This document shows positions 1 to 9,164 of a DNA stretch of 29,795 nt, piece after piece. The stretch spans positions 1 to 29,795 of the forward strand of contig VDMD01000225.1 in NCBI GenBank assembly GCA_007026445.1, given 5' to 3'. Numbering within the stretch: position 1 is the stretch's first letter; every line of letters starts with the position of its first letter. The notes below the pieces were generated by a model, which had not been told where the DNA came from, did no database searches, and saw nothing but the letters and a program-made list of their open reading frames with translations. A program made the position numbers and the translations under genes. The DNA is from Schizophyllum amplum. Its lineage: Eukaryota; Basidiomycota; Agaricomycetes; Agaricales; Schizophyllaceae.

Positions 1-1917
1 CGAGCGTGTACGACGACTGGTCGTTCGTCTTCCTCTGAGAACGGGTTGAACGACGTCAAGCTCGTCACGTCCGTGTTGCTCCTCGGGTGCAGGTAAGGGC
101 TCCCCAGAGACCCCAGCGGCGGCGACGACACCTGGGGATTCTCCATGATGATGGCTGGGATCAAGCGACGCCTGCGCCTGCTATGCCTCGCAAAGGCAAG
201 CCTGAATTGGCGCCGACGCACCACGTGGCCGTCTGATCTCCGCCTTCCATTGTTCTTTTGTTTGCACAAAAGATTCCTTTTCTGGACGCTCACTACGTCG
301 TCGACATGCACCTAGTCTGTTTCTTACAGTAGTCGCTCTATTGTCCTCATTTATCTGCTTGGACAGAACTGCACATTTTATTTCTCTCGGTCTGCCAGTC
401 GTTTGCCCTCCGCGGGTCATGCGTTCACCGGCGCACCACTGTCGACCGTCATGGCGATGGACTATACCGAACTTGGATGTTTAACCATCTATACCTGCTG
501 ATTGCAGTGGTCCCCAATCGATGTCTTCTCTGTTTGTGGAGAGAAGTCACCATTCAGTCGCTCTGGTCCAACTCCGCGCTTATGGCCGCAACTGTTGCTG
601 CTCGTTGCTGCACGTCATGCTGAGTCCAAGGTGCGTTATGCTCTTTGTGAGCCCGCTCGTAACTCATATGACCTTTCTGGTACCTTTGCAATGTTTTATT
701 CCAACCTTTCGTCCTCAACAGGTGGACCTAAAGGCACCGAGGTCTTCGAGGCGAACCATCTTACGCAAGATGTCGTATGAATCGCCGTCGTTGGAGTCCA
801 TGTCGACCTCGAGGTCCAATTTCTCTGTTGATCGTATACGCTGCGTGTCCCGTAGCGCTCCATCTCGAAGTTCTTCCTCCCCACCCCCTCGCGCTCTGGC
901 CAATACTCATGACTTGCACGCGTTCTGTACGCTCCAGGCGTCTCTCCCAATGATGTCGCCTACACTATCGCGTCCTCTGGCTCGCGCAAAGCGCCTTCCC
1001 CGGTCGGCGCGGCCATCTTGGCTTGTACTCGCTCGGAATTATGCTCGATTTTCCTTGTCGCCGTTACTATCCCGCCACGCCATCGAGAACCGGATATACT
1101 TCCCGCTCAGGGCCAGTCTGAGACCCTTTCACGAGCCCCCGAGACTTTCTGCTCGACGTCGACACCTGGTTCAACTCACCGCCGCCCGCGTGCGCGCCCC
1201 CGTCAGCTGACGAAAAGCCTTTTGCACCTGATGCGCGCCCTGGGACAGTACATCTCCGACTCGATCCCTCGAATCGCTCCCGATGGGACGTTATTTCGAG
1301 GTCGTCATGTCTAGCAGTGCCTCGTGTCTCGACACCCCGATGTCCTCAGTCAAGGTGACAAACATAGCCCAGCAAGCTCTCGATTGTCTCGGAAACGGAC
1401 GTCGGGCCCTGCGTCGTCGACTAAGGTTGAACAGGCGCTGGCGGCGACCCCTTGCCGCCTTCGCATCTCGCCTCGCGGAGAACGACTGGATCCGGCCGTT
1501 GATTGAATGCGGGTACTTTCAATTGCAAGAGCGCCTCTCCGAAATCCGCCTGCTCTCGTCGAAGAATTGGCTCCTTCCACCGATTTTTTGCCCCCAAACT
1601 GCTGCAGGGACTTGCTATTGAGCATCTCGATCTCCAGCCAACTGCCAGAGGACGTCATCCGTCAGCGCAAGCAGCCAGTCTTGCCCGCGACGAGCGAACG
1701 ACAAAATGCCGCGGCAAGTATTCAGCAGTCTCGCACCTGACAGTGACAGGGTCTCAGCAAGCCGTGCAGGCACCGAGACCTCCCGCGCGCACCGCCCCGT
1801 CATCCCCCCGTCCTCCTCGACCAGGCCTGCTGGGCCGCGAGACCTGTCACTGCCCGTCCCCGTTTGCCACCTGCCCAGCGCAAAGCGGAATCTTCCAAAA
1901 TTCCGGCTCTGCCGAGA
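1..1917. other. Gene-poor region upstream of the lectin pair
   Basis: I see no gene I can support here. Several frames stay open for 60-250 codons, but they overlap one another, lack recognisable motifs and do not join through good introns, as is common in GC-rich fungal intergenic DNA. The first 92 bases are open from the window edge to a consensus donor (AG then GTAAGG at 93) and could be the tail of a truncated exon. About 920-1312 (+) has a coding-like stretch without ATG, which may be a decayed gene relic. Confidence 0.5.
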
Positions 1918-1925
1918 TATATAAA
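1918..1925 (+). promoter_or_regulatory. TATA box of lectin gene 1
   Basis: A TATATAAA match lies about 90 nt upstream of the lectin ATG at 2014. It is followed by a CT-rich leader, the usual layout of strongly expressed basidiomycete promoters. The neighbouring lectin gene has a TATA box at a similar distance. Confidence 0.65.
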
Positions 1926-2013
1926 CCCAACCCCCGCCTCCGCTTTTCCTCAGCTCAGCACATCCCTCAGCTCTTCTTCGCTCATCCTTCCACCCCTTTG
2001 AAGCTCGAGCATC

Positions 2014-3128
2014 ATGTTCACCCTCTCCATCCTCGCCCTCCTCCCCGCCGTGCTCGCCACCCCCGTCGCCCGCCAGACGTCGTCGACCAGCAGCGTCGTC
2101 TACGTGCACCCGAACGGGGACACGAACTTCTGCCTCGGCGCCGCGGGCTCTGCCAACGGTGCCCTCGTCGACATCTTCGACTGCTCGACGAAGAACACCA
2201 ACACCCCGTCATGGGTGCTCGACAACACCACCAAGCGCTTCCAGCTCAACGGCACCATGATGTGCCTTGACGCCGGCAACAACCGTGAGTGCGCTGCGAC
2301 TCGCTTGTTTTGTTCATTCTGACGGTCTCATTAGCCGCCAACGGCGTTACCATGAAGATCTGGCAGTGCTACGACGGCCTTAACCAGCAGTTGTGGTCAT
2401 ACGACAACAACGAGCACTTCTCCGTCGGCAACGGTACGTTCTTCACGACGCTTCTACCTTTTCCTCGTACTCATTCTCTCTCAGGCGCCCAGGCCCTCGA
2501 CCTCCGTGACGGCTACGTTGCTGATGGTGCCAACACCCAGACCTGGGCGTACAGCGCCGACAACACCAACCAAAGGTGGTCCATCACATCCACTGGCGGC
2601 AGCACCACCACGCCGACGACGCCTCCGGTTACCTCCTCCGGCCAGACGCTTCACCCCAACGGCAACACCGGCAAGTGCCTCGACGTCCAGGGCAATGTTC
2701 AGGAGAATGGTACTCCCGTTGATGTGTACGTCTCCTCTGTTGACTCGTTGCTTCTTTCGCTGACTTTGGCCCCTAGTTACGACTGCAACGGCACCAGCGC
2801 TCAGAACTGGGTCCTCAACCGTGGCAGCACGCATGTCAGGCTCGCTGGCACCGACCTTTGCCTCGATGCTGGTTCCAACAGTGAGCAGCTTCCATGCCTT
2901 TTCCTCGCTCGCCACTGACGTATACCAGTCGGCAACGGCATGCAGATGAAGCTCTGGCAGTGCTACGACGGCCTTGCGCAGCAGATCTGGTACTGGACCG
3001 ACGATAACCGCATCGCCGTTCAGGGCTACGGCCAGTGCCTCGACCTTACCAGCGGCGTCAGCAGCAACGGCAACATCGTTCAGAGCTGGACATGCACGGA
3101 TGGCAACACCAACCAGATTTGGTCGTAA
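2014..3128 (+). CDS. Secreted double ricin-B-type (beta-trefoil) lectin, copy 1
   Basis: Five exons (2014-2284, 2335-2433, 2485-2725, 2777-2880, 2929-3128) give 304 residues. A signal peptide of about 15 residues ends at VLA. Two beta-trefoil domains follow (about residues 28-165 and 185-304), joined by a Ser/Thr/Pro linker rich in TT and PP. Each domain has three repeats. Five of the six keep a tryptophan in a QxW-type position (QLW, QRW, QNW, QIW, QIW); the first repeat has TPSW instead of QxW. The expected role is extracellular or cell-wall sugar binding. No catalytic domain is attached, so this is lectin-only. The first-domain gamma repeat lacks both cysteines present in the sister gene (QALDL and WAYS in place of ECLDL and WACS). 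All four introns are 48-51 nt with canonical ends. It is the upstream member of a tandem pair. The sugar ligand cannot be told from sequence. Confidence 0.88.
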
Positions 3129-4210
3129 GTTACTTCTTGCTGTGCTGGCAGCGACGGACATCGAACATGAACTCTTGACTATGCATTGAACTTTTGTACT
3201 CATGGATTCGGCCTCTATCGTTACGAAGAATGATCGTGTTGTAGCTCCATCATCCATGTACTTTATGTTCCTTTGATCTATACAGTACCAATGGCTACTC
3301 GCTTTGCTTTTTCGAGTTTCACCAGGATTCAAAAGCGATCGACCCAGTCGAGCAAAATCACAGCGCCAATGTTCTTTATTTTCATCCTATAAGTCTCCAG
3401 CCTGCGTCCCATGTCCTTGTCAAGCACGGGAGTAAGTAAATGGTTGGCCTCCTCATCTTGCCCACCATTGAACTTTTAGGACAATGCCGAGGCGCGTTGT
3501 CCAGACGCGCAAGCCTCGCCAAAGACGCGCGTCAGTCGCGTCTGCCCGCTGGCCGGCGCCGTTCTCTAACTGTTGACCTTAACAAGGAAGTTCTTTCCGA
3601 CATCGACTCCTTCGGACCATGCATACATCGCCTTGATATATGCTCTGGACTGGTGCTGGGATACGGCACAGATTCGCTGGCCTTCCTCCGACTTGAGGGT
3701 GCCTGATGGACAGGACGATTGTTGAGATCGCCAACGACTTGACGTGCAAGGGCTTTCCACGTCGTACCCAATTTCGACGCAACCCTCGTGTATATCCATC
3801 CACGAGTACTAAATTTTTGCGTATGTGCCCTTCCACAACAAGGAGGGACGCGACGTCGACTATGGCTCAGGCTGGCACCGCAGATACTTCCTATATCCTC
3901 CCCAATAACTTGGACAGTACCTCCTCCGGATCCACTGAACTCCTCTCGTTACTCGATCCAGGCGCGCTGCAGGCTGGTGCTCTCACTCGCATTGCTGGCG
4001 ACCATCACACCCCTATTGGCGCGTCTCGCAAAGCCCCCGTTTCGCGGTACCCCCGTCTCGCCTATCCGGCGTCTGGCACCCGGAGTCTCAGGCTTAACGC
4101 GCCTGGCGCGCGCCAAAGAACAGTCGCCAGCGCCATCTCCAGCTCACCCTGACTCTCCGCGCCGCGAGACATGTCTCCCAGTACCCTCGCCCCGCCCCCT
4201 GCTAACGGTG
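3129..4210. other. Intergenic region between the two lectin genes
   Basis: This region holds the 3' end of lectin 1 and the promoter of lectin 2. Open frames around 3440-3700 and 3706-4152 overlap on both strands and show no motif, so I do not call them genes. No repeat or RNA gene was recognised. Confidence 0.5.
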
Positions 4211-4218
4211 TATAAAAG
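4211..4218 (+). promoter_or_regulatory. TATA box of lectin gene 2
   Basis: A TATAAAAG match lies about 135 nt upstream of the ATG at 4351 and is followed by a CT-rich leader, as in lectin gene 1. Confidence 0.65.
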
Positions 4219-4350
4219 CGGGTCGCTCTCAGCTTATTTTCTCCAGCAACCTCAGGCTACTCAACACTCGCCACACTCAGCCAACCGCCTCTCAAGCTTC
4301 TCAACCTACCGACTCTCAAGCCTCAGCCACCGCACCATAACAAGACAGTC

Positions 4351-5355
4351 ATGTACTCGATCGCCATCCTCGCTCTTCTCCCGGCTGTCCTCGCCAAGCC
4401 GCTTCCCCGGCAGACGACGAGCACCGCCGGTGCCGTCCACATCCACCCCAGCGCCAACACCAACTTCTGCCTCGGCGCCTCTGGCACGGGCAACGGCGCG
4501 CTCGTCGACATCTACGACTGCACGACGAAGACGTCGAGCACCCCGGCGTGGGTCCTCGACAACGACAAGAAGCGCTTCCAGCTCAGCGGCACGCAGATGT
4601 GCCTCGACGCTGGCAACAACCGTGAGTAGCTTCGTAAAGATCGGCCTGTACGTTTCTGACCTCTATCCTCCTAGCATCCGATGGTACCGCCATGAAGATT
4701 TGGCAGTGCTATGACAACTTGACCCAGCAGTCTTGGGCGTACAACAACGAGCACTTCTCGGTTGGCAGCGGTGCCGAGTGCCTCGACCTCCAGGACGGAC
4801 GCCTCACCGACGGCGCCACGACGCAGACCTGGGCATGCAGCGCCAGCAATGCGAACCAGCTATGGACCACCACCGCCGCAACCGCCACCACGACGCCGTC
4901 AACGCCCTCAGCAAGCGGCCAGGCGCTCCACCCCAACGGCAACAGCGGCAAGTGCCTCAACGTTGCTGGTGACGTTGCGAACGGAACCCCAGTCCAGATG
5001 TACGTACGCTCTCCTACCATGTTTCGGTCGGTTTGCTAACTTTTCTCTCAGTGATGACTGCGACGACTCGTCCGCCCAGAAGTTCGTTCTCTCCCGCGGT
5101 ACCACCGCCGTCAAGCTCGCCGGTACCGACTTCTGCCTCGACGCTGGCGAGGACGTTGGCAACGGCGCGTCCATGAAGATCTGGCAGTGCTACGAGGGTC
5201 TTGCGCAGCAGACCTGGTACTACACCGAGGACAACCGCATCGCTGTCCAGGGCGCCGGCCAGTGCCTCGACGTCGCCCGTGGCGACCTCACCGACGGCAA
5301 CACCATGCAGACCTGGATTTGCACCGACGGCAACACCAACCAGATCTGGAACTAA
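4351..5355 (+). CDS. Secreted double ricin-B-type (beta-trefoil) lectin, copy 2
   Basis: Three exons (4351-4621, 4675-4999, 5052-5355) give 299 residues. It is colinear with copy 1: signal peptide ending VLA, first beta-trefoil, Thr/Ser/Pro linker, second beta-trefoil. Exon 1 has exactly the same length (271 nt) in both genes, and the two introns match introns 1 and 3 of copy 1 in position and phase. Introns 2 and 4 of copy 1 are absent here. QxW-type motifs include QSW, QLW, QTW and QIW. The first repeat has TPAW and the fourth has QKF, so two of six sites depart from QxW. The paired cysteines of the first-domain gamma repeat (ECLDL, WACS) are kept. The likely role is an extracellular carbohydrate-binding protein. 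The origin is a tandem duplication with copy 1. Confidence 0.88.
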
Positions 5356-5968
5356 GCCCCGGGATAGACATGGAGCCGACTCGCATCTGGTACCCCCACG
5401 GACTTGACATGCCATTGTATATATATCATTCGCTCCCATATTACCCATGCATGTATTGTTCTCGACATTCATATCATCATGAATCTTCTACCTTCATCAT
5501 AGACGGTTCAGTCGCCTTGTGTTCCCCTCAGGTCTTTCTCAGTATGTGCTTTTTCTCGCTTGTTCTCCATTGCTCCTTTCCCAGTCCTTCCCTCTTCCTG
5601 CCTGTCTCTTGAACTGAGTCTTCCCCTCTCTTCGTCAACTCCTGATCAGTTCGATTTTAGGCAGCAGCTTAGTGAAGCTCAGTACTCAGTACTCAGTAAC
5701 TCCACATGCCCTCTAGCACATTGCCACTGCCTTTGACCAAGGCCCTGTGTTTTTCATAGCATACAGGAATAGTCCTACCTAGCGCCAGTAGATGAGTTCC
5801 AGTTTGCAGTCAATGATCATTGTTCGACTTCTCGGCTTTATCCGAGCGTACCGTGGTGCCGCGTTGGTGGCGTGGGCGTCTGCTCCCTCTCACCTCTATC
5901 CGGCTTGCGACGCGTCTTGGCGTGCGCCCAAAGTAACCGTCTCTCCATCCCCAGCAACCTCAGCCACC
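5356..5968. other. Intergenic region between lectin 2 and CSN2
   Basis: This holds the lectin 2 3' UTR (AT-rich TATATAT tract near 5418), a three-copy heptamer repeat at 5678-5698, and the CSN2 promoter. No gene is supported. Confidence 0.5.
5678..5698. repeat. Tandem heptamer CTCAGTA x3
   Basis: Three perfect head-to-tail copies of CTCAGTA sit in the spacer upstream of CSN2. The tract is short and could be a slippage product; no function is implied. Confidence 0.8.
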
Positions 5969-7979
5969 ATGGATGACGATGACGCCGATTACATGCAAGG
6001 GTCCGACGACGAGGTGCGTGTCTGTTAGGCGCCCGACATGCCAGTCTATCCCATTCCCTCAAGCAAGTAATTGATACGCTGGAATCCAACAGGACTACGG
6101 CTTTGACTACTCTGATGGCGACGAAGACAACGATGCCGGGCGCCGCCGACGTCGAGAACATGTACTACAAAGCCAAGGGTGCGTACTCGCTGATCATTCA
6201 CGAAGCCTTTCCCTAATCCCGCGCCCCACCAGCAAAGAAGGAAGATGACCCAGAGGAGGCCCTCCGAGAGTTCAAAGCCATCGTCGATCAGGAGGATGAG
6301 ATGGGCGATTGGTGCGTTTGTCGGACTCCTGCCATGAATGAGCTCGAGCTAACGCGCACCCGGCCCTCCCACGCAGGGGCTTCAAGGCGCTCAAGCAGTC
6401 TACCAAGCTTCTGTTCCTCGTCCTCCATCGTCCGGAAGAGGCGCTGAAGACGTACTCCCGGCTGCTAAAGTACACGAAGAGCGCGGTGACGCGCAACTAC
6501 TCGGAGAAGACGATCAACGGCATCCTGGACTATGTGGGCGGTGGGAAGGGCGGCCCAGTCGAAGTCGACATTCTGGAGAAGTTCTACAATGTGACGAAGG
6601 ACGCGCTGATTGAGGCGAAGAATGAGGTGCGTGTGCTGCACCGTGATCGGGATGAGCTCTGGCTGATGCTTACCCTCAGCGTCTTTCGGTGAAGACGAAC
6701 CTCAAGCTGGCGAAGCTGTGGCTTGATAAGAAGGAGTATGGCCGTCTGTCCAAGGTGCGTCCTCGTTCCGCATCGGCATGTTGTGCAGCTCGCTAACTGC
6801 CACCTTTTCGCGCCACCTTCGCTCCCTTCCTTCCCATGCAATTACACTATACGTGCCGCCTCTTCAGCTCATCCGCGACCTCCACACCGCCTCACAAGGC
6901 GGCGAGGACGACCAGTCCCAGCGCGGCACCCAGCTCCTCGAGATCTACGCCCTCGAGATCCAAATGTACAACGAAACCCGCAACTTCAAAAAGCTGAAGG
7001 AGATCTACAACGCCACCAACGCCGTGCGCTCCGCCATTCCGCACCCGCGCATCATGGGCGTCATCAAGGAGTGCGGAGGCAAGATGTGGATGGGCGAGCG
7101 CCAGTGGAGCAAGGCCTACTCGGACTTCTTCGACTCGTTCCGCAATTACGACGAGGCGGGGTCGCTGCAGCGAATCCAGGTTCTCAAGTATCTGGTGTTG
7201 GCGAACATGCTGACGGGTGCTGAGGTGAACCCGTTTGACAGTCAGGAGACGAAGCCGTGAGTAACTGAATGCTTGCACTTCTCAATTTCTGTTGTGATTT
7301 CTAACGTCTGGACAGATATAAGAACGACCCCGAGATCAAGGCGATGACGGACCTGGTGGACGCGTACCAAAGGCGAGAGGTGCACTCAGCGGAAAAGATC
7401 TTGCGAGGTGCGGGCTAAGCCAAGGGCATGTGTTGAACGAGTTGTCACTGATGCCACGCAGACAACCAAGCAACAATTATGGGTGACAGCTTCATCAAGC
7501 AATACATCGGCGAACTGCTGCGAAGTCTACGGACGCAGTACTTGATTGACCTCATCAAGCCGTATACGCGGCTGGAGCTTGCTTTTTTGGCAAAGGTAGG
7601 TTCTCACAAATTCTCAGCGAGTGAACCAACTGAGGGCACTCGCAGCAACTGAACGTGGATGTCGAGGAGGTCGAGGAGCTGCTGATAGGGTTGATTCTTG
7701 AAGGCAAGGTCGATGGGCGCATCGACCAGGTCGGCATGCGTCTGGAGTTGGACAAGAAGTGCGTCGTTCCCCCCTTTGCAACATTACGGGCGCTTATGAC
7801 ATCTCACCAGACAAAGCCTGGAGAAGAAGCGGTACGCCGCGCTGCAGAAGTGGACCGAGACGCTCGAGTCCGTTCACGGCGCAGTGGTGGGCAAGACGTC
7901 CGCACGGCAGAACGAGGGCGCGCAGATGATGATGAGTGGGGACCCGTTCTCCATGCGAGAAGAGCGCCAGTGGATGTAA
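5969..7979 (+). CDS. CSN2: COP9 signalosome complex subunit 2 (PCI-domain protein)
   Basis: CSN2 is a core scaffold subunit of the COP9 signalosome, which removes Nedd8 from cullins and so tunes SCF ubiquitin ligases. Ten exons: 5969-6013, 6093-6178, 6233-6311, 6377-6626, 6680-6754, 6868-7256, 7316-7407, 7462-7595, 7646-7758, 7811-7979. They encode about 476 residues (animal CSN2 is about 443). Family hallmarks include [66 protein letters not shown] and LIKPYTR, then a C-terminal PCI/winged-helix region with GRIDQV. The start ATG has a strong context (CAGCCACCATGG) and gives the acidic N-terminus typical of the family. Exon 2 contains one apparent extra base near 6139-6147: the acidic reading [12 protein letters not shown] and the conserved [19 protein letters not shown] lie in different frames. 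An ATG at 6115 gives an unbroken but N-terminally shortened alternative. The gene is convergent with the mL40 gene. Confidence 0.95.
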
Positions 7980-8102
7980 TTGTAGCGTAGCTATCCAGTC
8001 TCTTGCTCTGTAAATGTATCTCGATCGTGCACCGTCGCATCCACCCACCCCTTGCAGTCCGGGTCAGCTTTGAACAAGTACGAACGGATGCCAAACGCAC
8101 CT

Positions 8103-8663
8103 CTATATCGGACGCTCGAAGGGCTCGTAGTTGTAGTTCCAGCCCGCCCTCGACGGCGTCTCCGTCGGGACCTTCAGCTCGCGAGGGAACAACCCGCGTA
8201 TCCGTGCGTCCAACGCGCGCGCCTGCGGCGTCGACAGCGCCTTCCCGCGCTCCATTTCAGCCTTGCTCCGCTGGCGCGGGTCCTCGCGCTTGTTCGCCTC
8301 CAGGTGCAAGTGCGGCGCCAGGCGCTCCAGCTCGTCCATCGCCTCCTTCATGCAGCGGAACTTGCGCGCGAGCTCGGCTTCGCGCGCCTTGCGGACGTGG
8401 CGCTTGTGCAGCAGCCACGCACGCTCGATGACCTCGTGGGCGTGGGTGTGCGGAACGGCGCGGAGGAGCGCGCGGGCAACGTCGGGGCGGTAGGTGCCTG
8501 TGGGCGTGGGCTTGTTGCGGATGGTGCTTGGGTAGAGTGCGCGCCGGATCAAGTCTTTGCTGTCGGCCGTCGCTGATTCAGCGCGCGCGTAGTTCCGCAC
8601 CGATGCCTGTGCGACGCGCAAAGCTGGTGGCGCGCGAGCCCGTTGCAGCAAAGCGGACGACAT
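8103..8663 (-). CDS. MRPL28: Mitochondrial large-subunit ribosomal protein, mL40 (MRP-L28) type
   Basis: A single-exon gene encoding 186 residues. The N-terminus (MSSALLQRARAP...SVRNYAR) is Arg/Ala/Ser-rich without acidic residues, as expected of a mitochondrial targeting sequence. The body has the blocks I associate with the MRP-L28/mL40 family: IRRALYPSTIRN with TPTGTYRPDVARAL, then the basic helix AWLLHKRHVRKAREAELARKF with CMKEAMDEL, and the end GLFPRELKVPTETPSRAGWN. The open frame extends 40 codons further upstream to 8783, but the Met at 8663 is preferred because targeting-like sequence begins there. It would act in the mitochondrial 54S ribosomal subunit. The 3' end is 123 bp from the convergent CSN2 stop. 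The family assignment is from memory of conserved blocks. Confidence 0.8.
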   Translation of the reverse strand: MSSALLQRARAPPALRVAQASVRNYARAESATADSKDLIRRALYPSTIRNKPTPTGTYRPDVARALLRAVPHTHAHEVIERAWLLHKRHVRKAREAELARKFRCMKEAMDELERLAPHLHLEANKREDPRQRSKAEMERGKALSTPQARALDARIRGLFPRELKVPTETPSRAGWNYNYEPFERPI

Positions 8664-8866
8664 GGAAAACCGAGTGATCGTCGGAGACAAAGAGTGGGAC
8701 CTCGGACCGGATGCGTGATTCAGAGTTGAGTTTACTGCCTTCTTCTGTGTTCGTGTGTACAAAACCTGTTCAAAGCTCAACACTGGTAAGACTGGTACAT
8801 ATTTGTTGCTCGATGAGCTTGAGAATATTGCTTGGGCATTGGATAGGCGGTCAAAAATTTTGACTC

Positions 8867-8870
8867 AAAA
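8867..8870 (-). terminator. Putative Pol III terminator of tRNA-Arg
   Basis: A TTTT run on the minus strand lies 21 nt past the tRNA 3' end. A second T5 run (8853-8857) follows as a backup. Confidence 0.45.
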
Positions 8871-8890
8871 CGAATTTCGGAATACAATAT

Positions 8891-8977
8891 GACCACCGCA
8901 GGGGTCGAACCTGCAATCTCCTGATTTAAGATTACTTGAAATCGTAGTCAGACGCGTTGCCATTACGCCAGGCGGCC
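8891..8977 (-). tRNA. tRNA-Arg(ACG): tRNA-Arg(ACG) with a 16-nt intron
   Basis: On the minus strand the sequence folds into a full cloverleaf. The acceptor stem is GGCCGCC/GGTGGTC (two G-U pairs), the D stem GCGT/ACGC, the anticodon stem TCTGA/TCAGG, and the T stem GCAGG/CCTGC around a TTCGACC loop. The anticodon ACG is at 8945-8943, preceded by CT and followed by A37. A 16-nt intron (8941-8926) sits one base 3' of the anticodon, the canonical nuclear tRNA intron position. The internal promoter boxes TGGCGTAATGG (A) and GGTTCGACC (B) are present. The exon closely resembles other eukaryotic tRNA-Arg(ACG). Confidence 0.95.
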
Positions 8978-9164
8978 ATATAACTCAACAGGTCTATAAG
9001 TTACTCGCATCTACGAAGCGCCCCAAAAACATACTTATGACATCTACCGGACACACAAGCCGCTCGTCCAGACTGAGAAGACACTTCGATCCATTAACCG
9101 ACCACTACTGACCAGGCCCGATTAGCTGCTGACGTACGTATAATTGACTGCTATAATACACTTC

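Noticed and set aside
1..96. Open frame from the window edge to a consensus donor at 93
   Set aside because: Too short and without a recognisable motif; it could be an exon end or chance.
521..1210. 229-codon plus-strand frame
   Set aside because: It overlaps other open frames on both strands, is rich in Ser/Arg/Leu without motifs, and no good introns join it to anything.
2481..3332. 283-codon minus-strand frame across lectin gene 1
   Set aside because: It is antisense to clearly coding lectin exons and crosses their introns; a shadow frame.
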